From: Drosophila pseudoobscura
Taxonomy: Eukaryota; Arthropoda; Insecta; Diptera; Drosophilidae
Assembly (NCBI RefSeq): GCF_009870125.1
Contig: NC_046681.1
Span: forward strand, 19,977,001-20,041,000
Direction: 5' to 3'
Length of the DNA stretch: 64,000 nt
Shown here: positions 43,044-53,900 of the stretch, in pieces
How the letters are laid out: each line of letters begins with the position of its first letter
Numbering within the stretch: position 1 is the first letter of the stretch
Position numbers and translations under genes: made by a program
Notes under the pieces: generated by a model
Told to the model about the DNA's origin: nothing
Database searches by the model: none
The model's input: the letters and a program-made list of their open reading frames with translations, nothing else

Positions 43044-45505
43044 CTCATACTGCACTCGATTTGTGGCATCTCATCTGTTGTCGAACTCTTAAATGAATCA
43101 GTGGTGGGCACATGAACAGCTATGGCCAAATTCGAGAGGGAACTGATGTGTGTGGACATTGTTTCCTTCATATCCTGAAACTTGGACACGTTTGAACAAG
43201 GATGGGTGTGATCTCTGGGCGGATTCCAGTCTAAACGTGTGGAAACTTTCTCTCCACGATCCTTATATCGTGGCCTGGATGTTTGATCACCACGCACCGA
43301 CTGCAATTGCATCTCGTCCCAGACTATGGCACGCAGCTCGTCCCCGCTCTTGGCACTGATCGAAGTCGATACCGAGTTGCTACTGGCCATGGAAAATACC
43401 CCATGCCCGGCACCGGACTGCCTGTGCTTGGGCTTGTCCCTTGGGAAGCCTTTACCGTAACATTCCATGAACTTGTTGTGTGCCTTCTTATCCACTCCGA
43501 AATTACACTCTTCGGAATCATCCTCATCATCCTGATTTGGATGCTTCTGTTGAGGATTCTTCTGAGCCTTCAGCTTCGAGGTACGATGGGAATTTTGCGA
43601 AGCCTGTCGATACGACTTCTGTGTCTTCTCTTTGGTAAGATCCTGATACGTACGCTGAGTAGGATTCTGAAGCGAAACTTTTTTAGGAACATACTCCATG
43701 CTCTTGTACAGTGTGCTCACAGACTGGAGCTCCCCGACATTTTTTCTGTCTAGCCCTGGATTTTGCGGCATTTGAACTTTTTCAGCTTTTAATATGCCTT
43801 TGATAGGCGATGCTTTTTTTTGGGTTTGCCTCTTGGTATCCAGGACATCATCTATGGCTGAATTCTTGGGTGCCTTTGTAGATACACTCTCCGCCATATA
43901 CTCGTCCGGGGGAACATTGTCAGTGGTTGACAGCCCACACAATAAGTCCTTCACATGACAGATCACAGTATCAGACAGTTCATCGAACACCGACTGAATT
44001 TCAATCTCGTTCCGGACCAACGCACACAGCTCGGCCCGGACAATGGAACACAGCTCGTTCCTGGACGATCCTGTGGAGGTGCTGTCCGTGCCGTTCTCGA
44101 CACTACATTGCATTTCGCATTTGTTATATTTTTTTTGTTTTACTGTGGAATCTTCGCGGTTTTTCTCGGAGGTGTCGCTCCGAGTCCGAGTCTTAGCGAG
44201 AAGTTCCCCACCAATCTCTCTGCCCCACTTATCCGGCACAGGGAGACCACCGTATTGATGAGGAGTCGACAATGGGATATCCTTAGCATGCATCTTGCTT
44301 TGATTACGTTGTGACGGCTTTTCACAAGTATTCTCACAAGGATTCGGGTATGATTGCTGCTGTAGATGAATCGGATACAGCTGCTGTTTTTCGACCTTCT
44401 GACGTGACGTTGAATTCCTTTGATAATGCTCCTGTTTGTGCTTATGAAGATGGGCTGGACTCTGACCGAGTTTAGGGGCATATTCCTTGCACTTGCACGA
44501 TGCGTTTCTATCAAGTTCTTTAATATATTGGTGAAAATCTGTCACGTCCGTGTTCTTAGAAAGTATATTTGGCTTTTGCGGACTGTACTGATGTGGACAC
44601 GGCGATAGGACGTCTTTAGTTTTGCTAATGGGTGCTATCTTCTGGCTTTGATTGCGTTGAGGAGAATTCTGATTCAAAGCCGTCCGATACTGTTCATGTG
44701 GGTGCTGCTGCTGATGCGAATAGTGCTGGGGCAGGAATTCCATGTACTTATTTGATGTATTTTTATCACGTTCATCACGTTTATCGGCTAAATTCTCCTC
44801 GTCCGTATTGCTCGAGCCCTCGTTGGAGGGCTTTGGATTTTCCGTCAGAAAGGAAACACTTCGTCGCGGAGGATGTGAAAATCGGACTCTCATACCTTTG
44901 GAGCTGGCTCTGATTAAAGATTTTTTCTTCGGACTGTCATAACGCTGTGCCTGTTCTTGAGGAAGTTTCGTATATGAAGTCTGGAGACACTGACTCGGCA
45001 TTGGAGGAGTCTGGCTTCTCTGCTCCAGACACTGATGCTGCGGCTGCTGTTGTTGAGGATCCCGAGAAGTCTGCTGTTTCTTGACAGGACTCTGGTTTAA
45101 ATTCTTCTTATACTTCTGACTCTGATGCGGCTGTTGTGCTAGGTAATCGCCTGGATGATAGCTACGGTTTATACCACAGCCGGATCTGTTCACGCACATA
45201 CGCTCCTGAGCCTGGGTCTGGTCCAGGATGGAAGGCTTCTGCTGTTGCTGCTTTGAAAGGTTCTTCGTTGGCCATTTTAGGTCCTCTAGATAGGCTTGAG
45301 AAGACATTTCACCTCCCATCTCTCGTGCCGTGCGCCTATCCTGTTGTGACACCTCCTCGTTTATGATTAACGAGGCTTTGCTGTCGTTTGTCCGTTGATT
45401 CATGTCGGAAGCTTGGAGAAATGAGCAAATCGGTTTTATTTTTGCACTTCTGGCCTCGTAAAAATTCGAAAAGTCCAAGCAATAATTGTAGGCTTGATTA
45501 TCCAT
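43034..45505 (-). CDS. Gene 2: paralogue of gene 1, truncated by the BEL insertion
   Basis: 823 codons from ATG at 45505 (CTATGGATAATC) to an accidental TGA inside the LTR. The protein is rich in Gln, Lys, Ser and His. It lacks gene 1's long repeat array but shares its motif, here twice: ELCALVRNEIEIQSVF (about residue 480-500) and ELRAIVWDEMQLQSV (about 715-730). The true C-terminus, homologous to that of gene 1, lies beyond the element at 36217-36038 and joins in frame across the target site. As it stands, the allele lacks the last roughly 55 residues. The long intact frame means either very recent disruption or tolerance of the loss. Function unknown. Confidence 0.8.
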   Translation of the reverse strand: MDNQAYNYCLDFSNFYEARSAKIKPICSFLQASDMNQRTNDSKASLIINEEVSQQDRRTAREMGGEMSSQAYLEDLKWPTKNLSKQQQQKPSILDQTQAQERMCVNRSGCGINRSYHPGDYLAQQPHQSQKYKKNLNQSPVKKQQTSRDPQQQQPQHQCLEQRSQTPPMPSQCLQTSYTKLPQEQAQRYDSPKKKSLIRASSKGMRVRFSHPPRRSVSFLTENPKPSNEGSSNTDEENLADKRDERDKNTSNKYMEFLPQHYSHQQQHPHEQYRTALNQNSPQRNQSQKIAPISKTKDVLSPCPHQYSPQKPNILSKNTDVTDFHQYIKELDRNASCKCKEYAPKLGQSPAHLHKHKQEHYQRNSTSRQKVEKQQLYPIHLQQQSYPNPCENTCEKPSQRNQSKMHAKDIPLSTPHQYGGLPVPDKWGREIGGELLAKTRTRSDTSEKNREDSTVKQKKYNKCEMQCSVENGTDSTSTGSSRNELCSIVRAELCALVRNEIEIQSVFDELSDTVICHVKDLLCGLSTTDNVPPDEYMAESVSTKAPKNSAIDDVLDTKRQTQKKASPIKGILKAEKVQMPQNPGLDRKNVGELQSVSTLYKSMEYVPKKVSLQNPTQRTYQDLTKEKTQKSYRQASQNSHRTSKLKAQKNPQQKHPNQDDEDDSEECNFGVDKKAHNKFMECYGKGFPRDKPKHRQSGAGHGVFSMASSNSVSTSISAKSGDELRAIVWDEMQLQSVRGDQTSRPRYKDRGEKVSTRLDWNPPRDHTHPCSNVSKFQDMKETMSTHISSLSNLAIAVHVPTTDSFKSSTTDEMPQIECSMSVA

Positions 45506-46047
45506 AGATCGAGAGATATTTTTTGAGGTTTCAACCGATTCGAGTTTGTTTTGTATGCTTTAATAACAGGGTTACTTTGCTAGTTGAAACTGAACGAAGG
45601 GATAAACCAGATATGTGGGAAGAGTACATTTTTGAAGGGTACGATATATATGAAGATAATTTCAATGAAGCACATTCCTTGTTCAAACATAAAAGATAGA
45701 GTGTTTTTTGGAGAAGTAATCCAGTGATGAGCATGCAGAAGAGTCCGAGTGCGATATATATATTCGTTAACAGGTAAGTTCTTATCGGGGCCTTGTAAGT
45801 GATTAGGTCTAGAGGTCACTCCAAGAGCGGCACAGCTGTAACCGGGAGCGGTCACGGGTTGTTAAACGAGATCGGTAATAGACTGGTATATTTCAATCGA
45901 TTCGAGTTTTTTAGTATACTCGTTTGACTATGCCCTGAAAAGGAGGATTCTGCATAGAATTTCAGAGAAACCAGCTTTTTAATAGATAATAATTTTATTC
46001 GTATACTTGAAAGTTATAGTTTCCCCTCATTTATATTCGTTTGAGAA
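45506..46047. other. Upstream flank of gene 2 with a relic of a third copy
   Basis: The first 100 bp resemble the flank of gene 1 (GATTCGAGTTTGTTTTGTAT..., GTTACTTTGCT). A further copy of the same promoter-proximal segment lies at about 45885-45960 (TTTCAATCGATTCGAGTTTT, AGTATACTCGTTTGAC), closer in wording to gene 1. No open frame follows it, so it is a remnant. AATAAA on the minus strand at 45994-45999 probably serves the acyltransferase-like gene. Confidence 0.6.
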
Positions 46048-48817
46048 TCAGAGTGTTACTGTTTCCATATATCGTTCGAAAGATCGTGTTATGATCGTGT
46101 GATCCGGGGCCAGATGTGTGTCTGCCATAATAGCCAGCCTGTACTTATCTCCGAAGCGATGGAGATTCAGGGAAAGGCAAGTCTTCGATTGGGGGGGCCT
46201 GAAGAGTAGCACATCCTGAACCCTCTGGCCCCAAGTCGACTGGAACTCGGCCGAGGACCCATAGATCTCTGTGATCGTAATTGGAAAATTATACGAGAAG
46301 AAGTTGATGAAGATCTTGGTAAGGACATGCGGTAGGAGGGCCGTTAGCATGCTGTACTTGGTCTGACCGATTGAGGCCAAATAGATCATGATCTGCTGCT
46401 GCCTGATGCACTCCACAATTCCGTGCAAATGACGGGCATGCTCCACATCTGGCTGACGCAGTGGCAGCTGCAGAAAAACCACACCACCTATATTATCGCT
46501 TTTGTCCCCTCGGCGATCGGTAAAGTATCCCTTAGAAATGGTCCTACAAGTAGTGTTCAAAAGCGAAGGCACTGGCGCCAGATCGGAGAAGGTGTTGAAG
46601 TAATCATGTACGGCGCCGGCCAGACACGTGAGACTAAAGTCCGATTCTCGCAGCTGATCGTTAAATCTGTCCCGATGTCGTTCCCTCAGCTGGGTGCCAT
46701 CTATAGAGCGACTGAAGGAGACTATTTTCCTGCCCGCATAGGATTTCTTGTGCAGAATATTCAACTCCTTGGTGGGCTGTTCGAACAGCACCTCATAGAT
46801 GTTACGGGGCGCCTTGAACAGTTCCCAGCAGATCTTGACCAGCTCCAGTTGGGCGTACAGCAGGAGCGGCACATACAGATGCAGCCGGGCACAGTAGGTG
46901 GATGTGTAGCTGGTCTGGCCTCTCAGCAGGACATCCCGCATGGCCAGGGCCTCGCAGTAGAAGTGGTAGGGCAGGAGCAGCACATGGTTCATATTGAAGC
47001 GCCACATGAAGCGGGTCCAGACCTTGGCCAGATTCGTGGGCTGCAGACTATTGTACAGGGCCATTCTGGCCACCGTCCAGCTGAGATTGCGATGCTCCAG
47101 CTCCCTTCTGAGCAGCAATCGAATCGTCATCAGGCGGCCCACATCATTCCTATAGCCACTGGAACGTCGCTTCAACTTGAGGAGCTTTGAGCGACTCCGC
47201 CAGTACCCCAGAACCACATTCACCAGCACAATAAGGATCAGGGACAAGAGCTGGCTGAGAGACCGCACCTGGATGCTGGATGAGGCGCCATCGGGCGTCT
47301 CCAGGGACTCGAATTCGTAGATGAACTGCTGCCAGCGACAGATGACCAAGTGCATCAGATGTTTGACCAGTCGACTGATGTGCTCTGGCTGCCGCACAAA
47401 GTGGGACAGTTGTTGTGATGGACTCTGGCCCAGAACACCATCGTTCAGGGTCATCACGGTCTTCTTCTCCGTGGTGTCGTGCAGCAAGAGCATCTCCCCC
47501 ACATGCAGATCCTCCTCCTCGGCGATGATTAAATGGTGCAGTTTGATCAGGATGTAGTAGGGCTGGGTGCTGTCGGAGCTGGGTATTACAATCACCTGCC
47601 ATTGAGGCAGGTCAGAGGGTATGTACTTGGTGGCCAGCTCGCTCACGTAATCCTGGATATTGGAGTCGTTGACAGGGCGTCCCCGGTACTTGTGGGTGCT
47701 GAGTAGTACATGGTTGTTGATGTTGAAACCACTGATGGGATGTTTGGGAAGAGAAAGAGCTCATTAACGTTTATAAATAATTTGATCATTGATCATCTCT
47801 ACCTGCTATCATTCACCCAGGCATAGTGACCCCAACAGTTGACCAGCTTCTGTCTTAGCTTCGGGAACCTCACCATTCCCGTCTTGTCCCGCAGGTCCGT
47901 GAGGTGTTGGGCATACGATCGCTTGATCAGCTCAAAGTCGCAGGCTCCCTCCACCTGCAGCAGAAAGTGAAAGATGCCGGCATTCTTCTGGGTGTCGATC
48001 AAAGTGCGAATCTTCTTCGACTTGGAGATAGTCAGGTTGGGATACTTGATACTCAGAATGTAGTTCACCAGCTCGTTGCCAAAGTGTGCGCCTGCGAAAA
48101 AAAAACGAAATATGACGAGGTGATAGCTAATTTGGATTGGATTGGATTTGATTCGGCTTTCTTTCTTATTGGAGTCTAAATAGAGGGAAAACCTCGAGCA
48201 TTATCGCCCACCCGAAAGACCGAACCCACGGCAGCAACAATGCTGCCTTATCGGCTGCAAAATTTTTATGAGTAATTCGGATGGTCAAGGTTCGCTCGGG
48301 CGCTCGTCTGGGTTGCGCCAAAGGTGCAACAGGTACTCTCTATTATTTATAAACAAAAAGCTTATCTCTGGGACTGTCTCCCGTTCTGACCCACACTCTC
48401 TCTTTCACTGGGAAGAGAGCCAATTATATGGTAGAACTAGAGCTATCCTTTGGCTGAGTGGAATCGGTTAATCAACCCATGCCTCGTTTATTTATATAGT
48501 CGGTCGTGTTTGATGTTCTTGATTTATAGGGGGGCCAGTGGTCTACTCGTCTTATCAGCGTAGGCAGCGCGTGTCGAACTGATCAATCGATGATCATCTG
48601 GTACACTGGATCGATCCGATCGTTGCTGGGGAGATGATGATGATCACTTACATAGAAACGATAACAGCAGCAAAGGCATTAGCATCACAGCCACAACAAA
48701 GCACAGTAAGGTCTTCAACAGCGATTTCAACTCTTGCCAGAAGCTGTGTGGGTAAAAGAACAAAAGACTTGTAATCTATCATTAGCCAAATATAGTATAT
48801 CACCCATACCTTTCCAT
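46048..48817 (-). CDS. WS/DGAT-superfamily acyltransferase-like membrane protein
   Basis: Exons in transcript order: 48810..48817, 48652..48743, 47803..48091, 46048..47731. Phases agree throughout, giving about 690 aa. The first coding exon holds only ATG GAA AG. An N-terminal hydrophobic segment (LLCFVVAVMLMPLLLLSFL, about 14-33) is followed by a condensation-like domain with the usual histidine pair (ILIKLHHLIIAEEED, about 193). A second hydrophobic segment lies at about 290-310 (LLSLILIVLVNVVLGYW), and a WSD1-type C-terminal end (DKYRLAIMADTHLAPDH) closes the protein. Wax ester synthase/DGAT enzymes use HHxxxDG; here the Asp position is Ala, so activity is doubtful or altered. A TATA box lies upstream and AATAAA 49 bp after the stop. 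Confidence 0.75.
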
Positions 48818-48886
48818 TTTCGGTTGATTCTAAGAAAAGACACAAGACAGATCGAAACAGAAGCTATACTTAGTATAGCTGCTGCA

Positions 48887-48893
48887 CTTTATA
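48887..48893 (-). promoter_or_regulatory. TATA box of the acyltransferase-like gene
   Basis: TATAAAG on the minus strand, 70 bp upstream of the ATG at 48817. This leaves a leader of about 40 bases if transcription starts about 30 bp downstream of the box. Confidence 0.55.
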
Positions 48894-48899
48894 CACTCT

Positions 48900-49600
48900 G
48901 TACGCGTACACTCGGCTCTGATTTCTCTCTCTCTGTATACCTATACCTATATCTCTCTCTCTATCCCGATCTGTACACGTTCGTTCGTGTTAACGTGCTG
49001 GGCACGACTGATCGATCGGTCAGACATGCAATACAATAGATTCGCATAGGTCTGGTCGTGCTTGGACAGCTTATCAGCCTAATCGTTTGCTCTCATTGAA
49101 GACAAGCACTACACAGGGCAAAAAAAGCTCTTAATCATCATTTTGGTATCAATTTTGTCATGGAAATACGAATATGAAATGTATTATTGATATTAAATAG
49201 TCGATTCCAATAAGATATATCAGTGTAACTAGTCTAGTAGTTGGATACTCGTAGTTGGCTGAAGACCACTTTAAACCTCATTAATGGAATTTTATATCAT
49301 AAACACATGTCTCTGTCTTTTTCTAGGGATAATTGTTCCGAGTGGTTCCGAAATGTCTGTTTGAATGGTTTAAAATAAACGACTTGTTACAAAAAGGATC
49401 CTCAATAGAAGATATAAATTTATTAAAAATCGCTCTATTATCTTTTCATATATCGGTCTTAAAAATGGAGAAAATACTTAACTACTTCTTAAATCAAAAG
49501 CACAACAATTTTGGAAGACTTTTCAGGGTAAATCTTCGGCTTTCTAGCATTTCTTTACATTCCTATAGATTTATTTAGTTGTATCCTTTTCTTTCCAGTG
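48900..49600. other. Intergenic region between divergent promoters
   Basis: AT-rich, with short TC tracts near 48922-48963. The plus-strand open frame at 49333-49578 (81 codons) has no homology I recognise and no start context worth noting. Nothing else is seen. Confidence 0.5.
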
Positions 49601-49604
49601 TAAT

Positions 49605-50921
49605 CGGCCTGCACTCTCTCTCTCTCTCTCTCTCTTCGTGCTGTGCTCTCGCTCTCTCCCATCTGCCTGCTGCGAGCTAGTTCCGGGAACAGAGTCTGCA
49701 AAGGACACACGCAGCGCTCTCTCTTGCCATCACTTTCTCCTTTCCGGGTAGCCTTCTCCCACTCTCTCTCTCTCTAACTCGGGGGCCTCGCTCTCTATCT
49801 CTCTCTCTCTCTCTCTGTGCATCTTGGAGCAGCTCCAAAGCTCTCAGTCGTTTGCTGGCTTTCAACGCTGTCGGTTCTCTGTGGGTTGGTCCGTTTTTTG
49901 TGCGTCGCGTCGGTGGTTTTTGGCGTCGTCCGTTTTGCGTTTGTCGTTGCGTTATCCATTGCTACGTCGCTGTCGCTGCCGCTGCCGCTGCCACTACCGC
50001 TGCTGCTGCTGCTGCTTTGCATTGTGCCCCCTCCCTTGCCCAACACCGCACCACACGCCACTCTCCCCTCTGTGCCAGTGTGTATGGGTGTGTGTGTGTG
50101 TGGCCCAGCCTATCTCCGAGAGCCTCAGTGTGTGTGCGCCAGCCAGTGTGCTAGTGTGAGTGCCAGTGCGAGCAAATGTTGAAAGGCAGCAGCACAGCAT
50201 GGCCCGAAAAGACAGCGGAAAATGGGAAAAGCGTGCATACTTTCGGTCGCACTGAGTAATGATTTTTGTGTTCGCTGGAAATGAAAATTGTTTTGTGCTG
50301 GCGCTGCCATCAAACGAAAATGGAAATGGAAAATTGAAATACCCCAAGAGAAAAGTAGAGCCAAATACGCGTTCAAGCAAAAAAGTGTGTGCGAAATTGC
50401 AATTAATCGCAAAATTGGGACTGTGAAAAGGGAAAACGTGGAAACGTGGAAACGTGGAGGCGAACGTTGTGCTTCATAAATATGCTGCGGCACACATACA
50501 CGACCATTCAAACAACAGTGCCACACACACACACGGACACACACTCCATTACGACGGACAGGCGACGACAGTCCGTGTCCTGGGCCTGAATCCTGGCCCA
50601 TGAATGAACCTGCCATCGAATCGCTGACAAGGAAGAGCAAGAGCAGACCAGCCTTGCCTCTCACTTTTCCCCTCCCTCCATTCACACCCACACGACACAC
50701 ACACACACACACGCCAACACCCTCTCACAAAGCCATACATACATACACATGTGCAACATTTAAAAGCATATAAAAAGGCAATTTTCGAGAGATTTTTGCG
50801 CGACGAAAGGGAAATAGAAACTACGTGAACGCTGCGAGCCGCGCATTTGGAAACCAGAAAAAAGCACACACACAGACACACACATACATACGTGTATATA
50901 TATAGCGAATAAAAAGGTGGG
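49605..50921 (+). promoter_or_regulatory. GAGA/initiator promoter and long 5' leader
   Basis: Long (CT)n tracts at 49615-49635 and 49760-49816 (potential GAGA-factor sites) are followed by an initiator TCAGTC at 49844-49849. From there a leader rich in trinucleotide and dinucleotide repeats turns A-rich (50190-50470), typical of fly 5' untranslated exons, and may end at AAAAAG|GTGGGT near 50921. Overlapping open frames on both strands here arise from CT/GT repeats. No coding exon follows for over 8 kb; the only downstream plus-strand gene is the MARVEL-type gene at 59671. Confidence 0.5.
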
Positions 50922-53900
50922 TCAAGTGTAAATTTATTTAACTAGTTGTATACACGAAATGCCACCCAATCACCCCATTCCTACTGTGGTGCCCCCCCCC
51001 CCCCAACACGCATCGCCCACGCGTGTGGCAACAGAAATCATAGCATGCTTTCCAGCGCGCTTGCCCTTCGCTTGCCCCACAGAACCCCGTCGCAGACCCC
51101 TTTGGTACTCCTGCCGTTCAAAATGTGTGTAATAGTTGCCTCCTTCCTGTTTTTGTTGTTGTAAATATAAAAATAAATTATGGCCATGCCTCGAAAATAG
51201 CAGCCAAGTGGCAGCACAGGGATTACATGAAGCCAAGGATCGTTCTCGAGTGCTCGACGATGCTGCCTGCCTGCGATGATGCTGCTGCTGCTGTCTGCCT
51301 GCCTGCCTGCCTGCAGCAGCATAAATCATTATGTAGCCAAATGTCAATATAACACTTTGCCACACACACACACGCACACATACACACACAAACTGAGGAA
51401 AACATTACTAATACGTACGCAAAAGCCTTGGCTAGGGATGTTTGTGCAAGATTCATTTTCGGAATTGGTTCAATTGAACCAAATTCACCGCCAAATGAAA
51501 GAAAACATTAAATCTTGCAAGTTGTTTTACCATCAAAACGAGCAAATAACACAGGGCATATAAGCCATCACATTATTAATAGATTTTATGGCTAAGAAAG
51601 TGTCCAAGTAAATAAGAGTCTTGGTAGGGAAATGGCAACATGAGCTTCTTAATTAAGAAATAGGAAACTTCTCTAGATATACTCGTATGTGCTCGCCTTT
51701 GAGCGTTTGTTTGGCTTTCGAAATGGGTGGAGTTGTGGGCTCAGAGTGGAGATGCAGGGCATATGTAAGCCTGTATGAATAATAAAAGGAATAAATGATA
51801 AAATAAATACCATAGGTCTTATAGGTCTTATTGGAGTTTCTTTTGGAAATGGAGAATATTTAAATACATTTATGCATCGACTTCTCTGAAGGAGTTTCTT
51901 ATTGAATTTTGGCTTAGGTAAATGGAAGTATTTATTTTATGGAAGTTCCTTAACGCTCCTTAACGAAATAATACTAATCGATTCCTGTAGCTAACTTTTA
52001 TTAATTGGTTTGTTTATTGTCCAGATCGTTTACTCTAAGTATAGACCATTTTCTGTATTTCTATTACCTTCTGTTTAGTCTTAATTAGCCCTAGAAATTT
52101 CGACCACAAGGGGGAAACACGATTGTGGCTTCAATTCTATTGAATATGACCCAACATTAACATAATTTTGGTAGCCTTAATTAGCCGCTGGAATACCAAA
52201 AAGAATTGTATTTTTACTTTATATTGATATTATATTCAATTAAAAACATTTACTTGAAGAGATTTTATATCATTTACATCCCCCATGCTTGAAAGCTATT
52301 ATCTAGTAGGAGTTTCTCTATTTTCTGCTAAATATTCATGCATTTCCATCATCCAATAACAAGTTCCAAGCCCCAATTGAGCTCTCATAAAATATTTAAG
52401 CTACAGTGCGAACAAATGTTGTGTCAAAGTCTTTTTGCCTCGAAATACATATAAATTCTGGGAAATGCTTTCAAATTCGTAGCAAAAATTCCGTAAAATC
52501 AAAACTGAAGGCTCAAAAAACAAAATCTGTGTAAAAGGCTACTGCGTGTGTGTGTGTGTGCAGGGCAGTTCGAGAGATTGAACAGACGCCAACACACAGG
52601 CAAAAATGGATATGGAGAGGAAGTGACAGCTAGGGAAAACTCTGTAGAGGGGTGGGCGGTGGATAATGGGAGCAGGGAGCAGCAGGAAGAGGAAGAAAAT
52701 AGGAAACTTTGTGTGTGAAAAATGCTGTCTGCAGCTATTTCACTTCCTTGAAATCCTTCTACAGCCACAACAATCATTTTGGTCTGTCTCTCGAAACCTC
52801 TCTCTCTCTCTCCATCTCTGTTCAAGCTCACTATCTCTCTTACTTTCTCTCCCCCTCTCTCAGACTTTCTCTCTCTTTCTCTTTACGCAGGCGCTGGTCA
52901 GCTGCTGCCTCAACCTCTTGGTTGTTTTTTTTTGTTACTTTTCTTGGCTCATTTGTTTATTTTTAGTTTGCTGTCATAGAACCAAACCTCATATGGCCTA
53001 ATGGTGGGGGTGCGGGTGGGGGTGGGGGTGTGTGTGTTGCTGCAATTAAATTGCCGTTAGACGGTTTAAGCCTTATTAATAAGACACGATATTCGAGAGA
53101 CTAACACCACTTGGTGGGGTGTCTTAGCCTTACTAAGACTTCTCCTATTTCGCCACGGCTTCGTCTTCCTCTTTTCTAAGAAAATGTAAAAATGAAACTG
53201 AGTCAAGGTCGTTGCTGCAACTAAACGAGGTTGTTGCACCGCCCGTTTACTGTCATTGGAGGGGTAGGCGGTAGGGTTAGGCTTAGGGGTACGGGCGGAG
53301 GAGCACGAGCCACAATGTTGGATTGCAGCTTGGGTATTTGATGGCTTTTGGGTCCGAGCTCGGTCAGCAGTCAGTTTTGGGGTCAGTTCAAATTTAATAG
53401 CGGTGTTTACGCAGCGTAAAAAGGCGTAAAGGAAAGAGAAGAGATTTGGATACCCTTGTAGATACATTTTTGTATTGATTTGAAAACAATTTGGATAATG
53501 ATTAAAGAATAGACTTGATTGTTGTTGAAAATGAAAAGTTATGTGCTCTGTTTTTCTTCCATTGGTCCCTAACCCATCAAAGGGCAATGGATATTTAAAT
53601 ACCCTTGAAATTGATGAATCTTGAAGAATATAAACATCGATCTGAAAGATAGCGAAATGATAATTTATGTTGAGTAAAAAAGAAAGATGAATCTACAAGG
53701 AGAATTTTCACATAGCATAATATTTCGAGGTTTCTCTACAAAATTGTATCTTTGCAAATGAAGAAGAATTAGACTATATTTATGAGACGATCGACAGCCA
53801 GATATCTTTCAAAATAAGGTAAAGAAACAGACAGAAATTTTGTATATATGTACATATATGTATGTATATCCCTTTGTGGTTATTCTGTGCTTTGAAAACA

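Noticed and set aside
44140..44514. Second minus-strand frame overlapping gene 2
   Set aside because: Shadow of the gene 2 coding sequence; it has no homologue in gene 1.
53066..53587. 173-codon minus-strand open frame
   Set aside because: No recognisable domain, promoter, or splice partner; composition resembles the surrounding intron.
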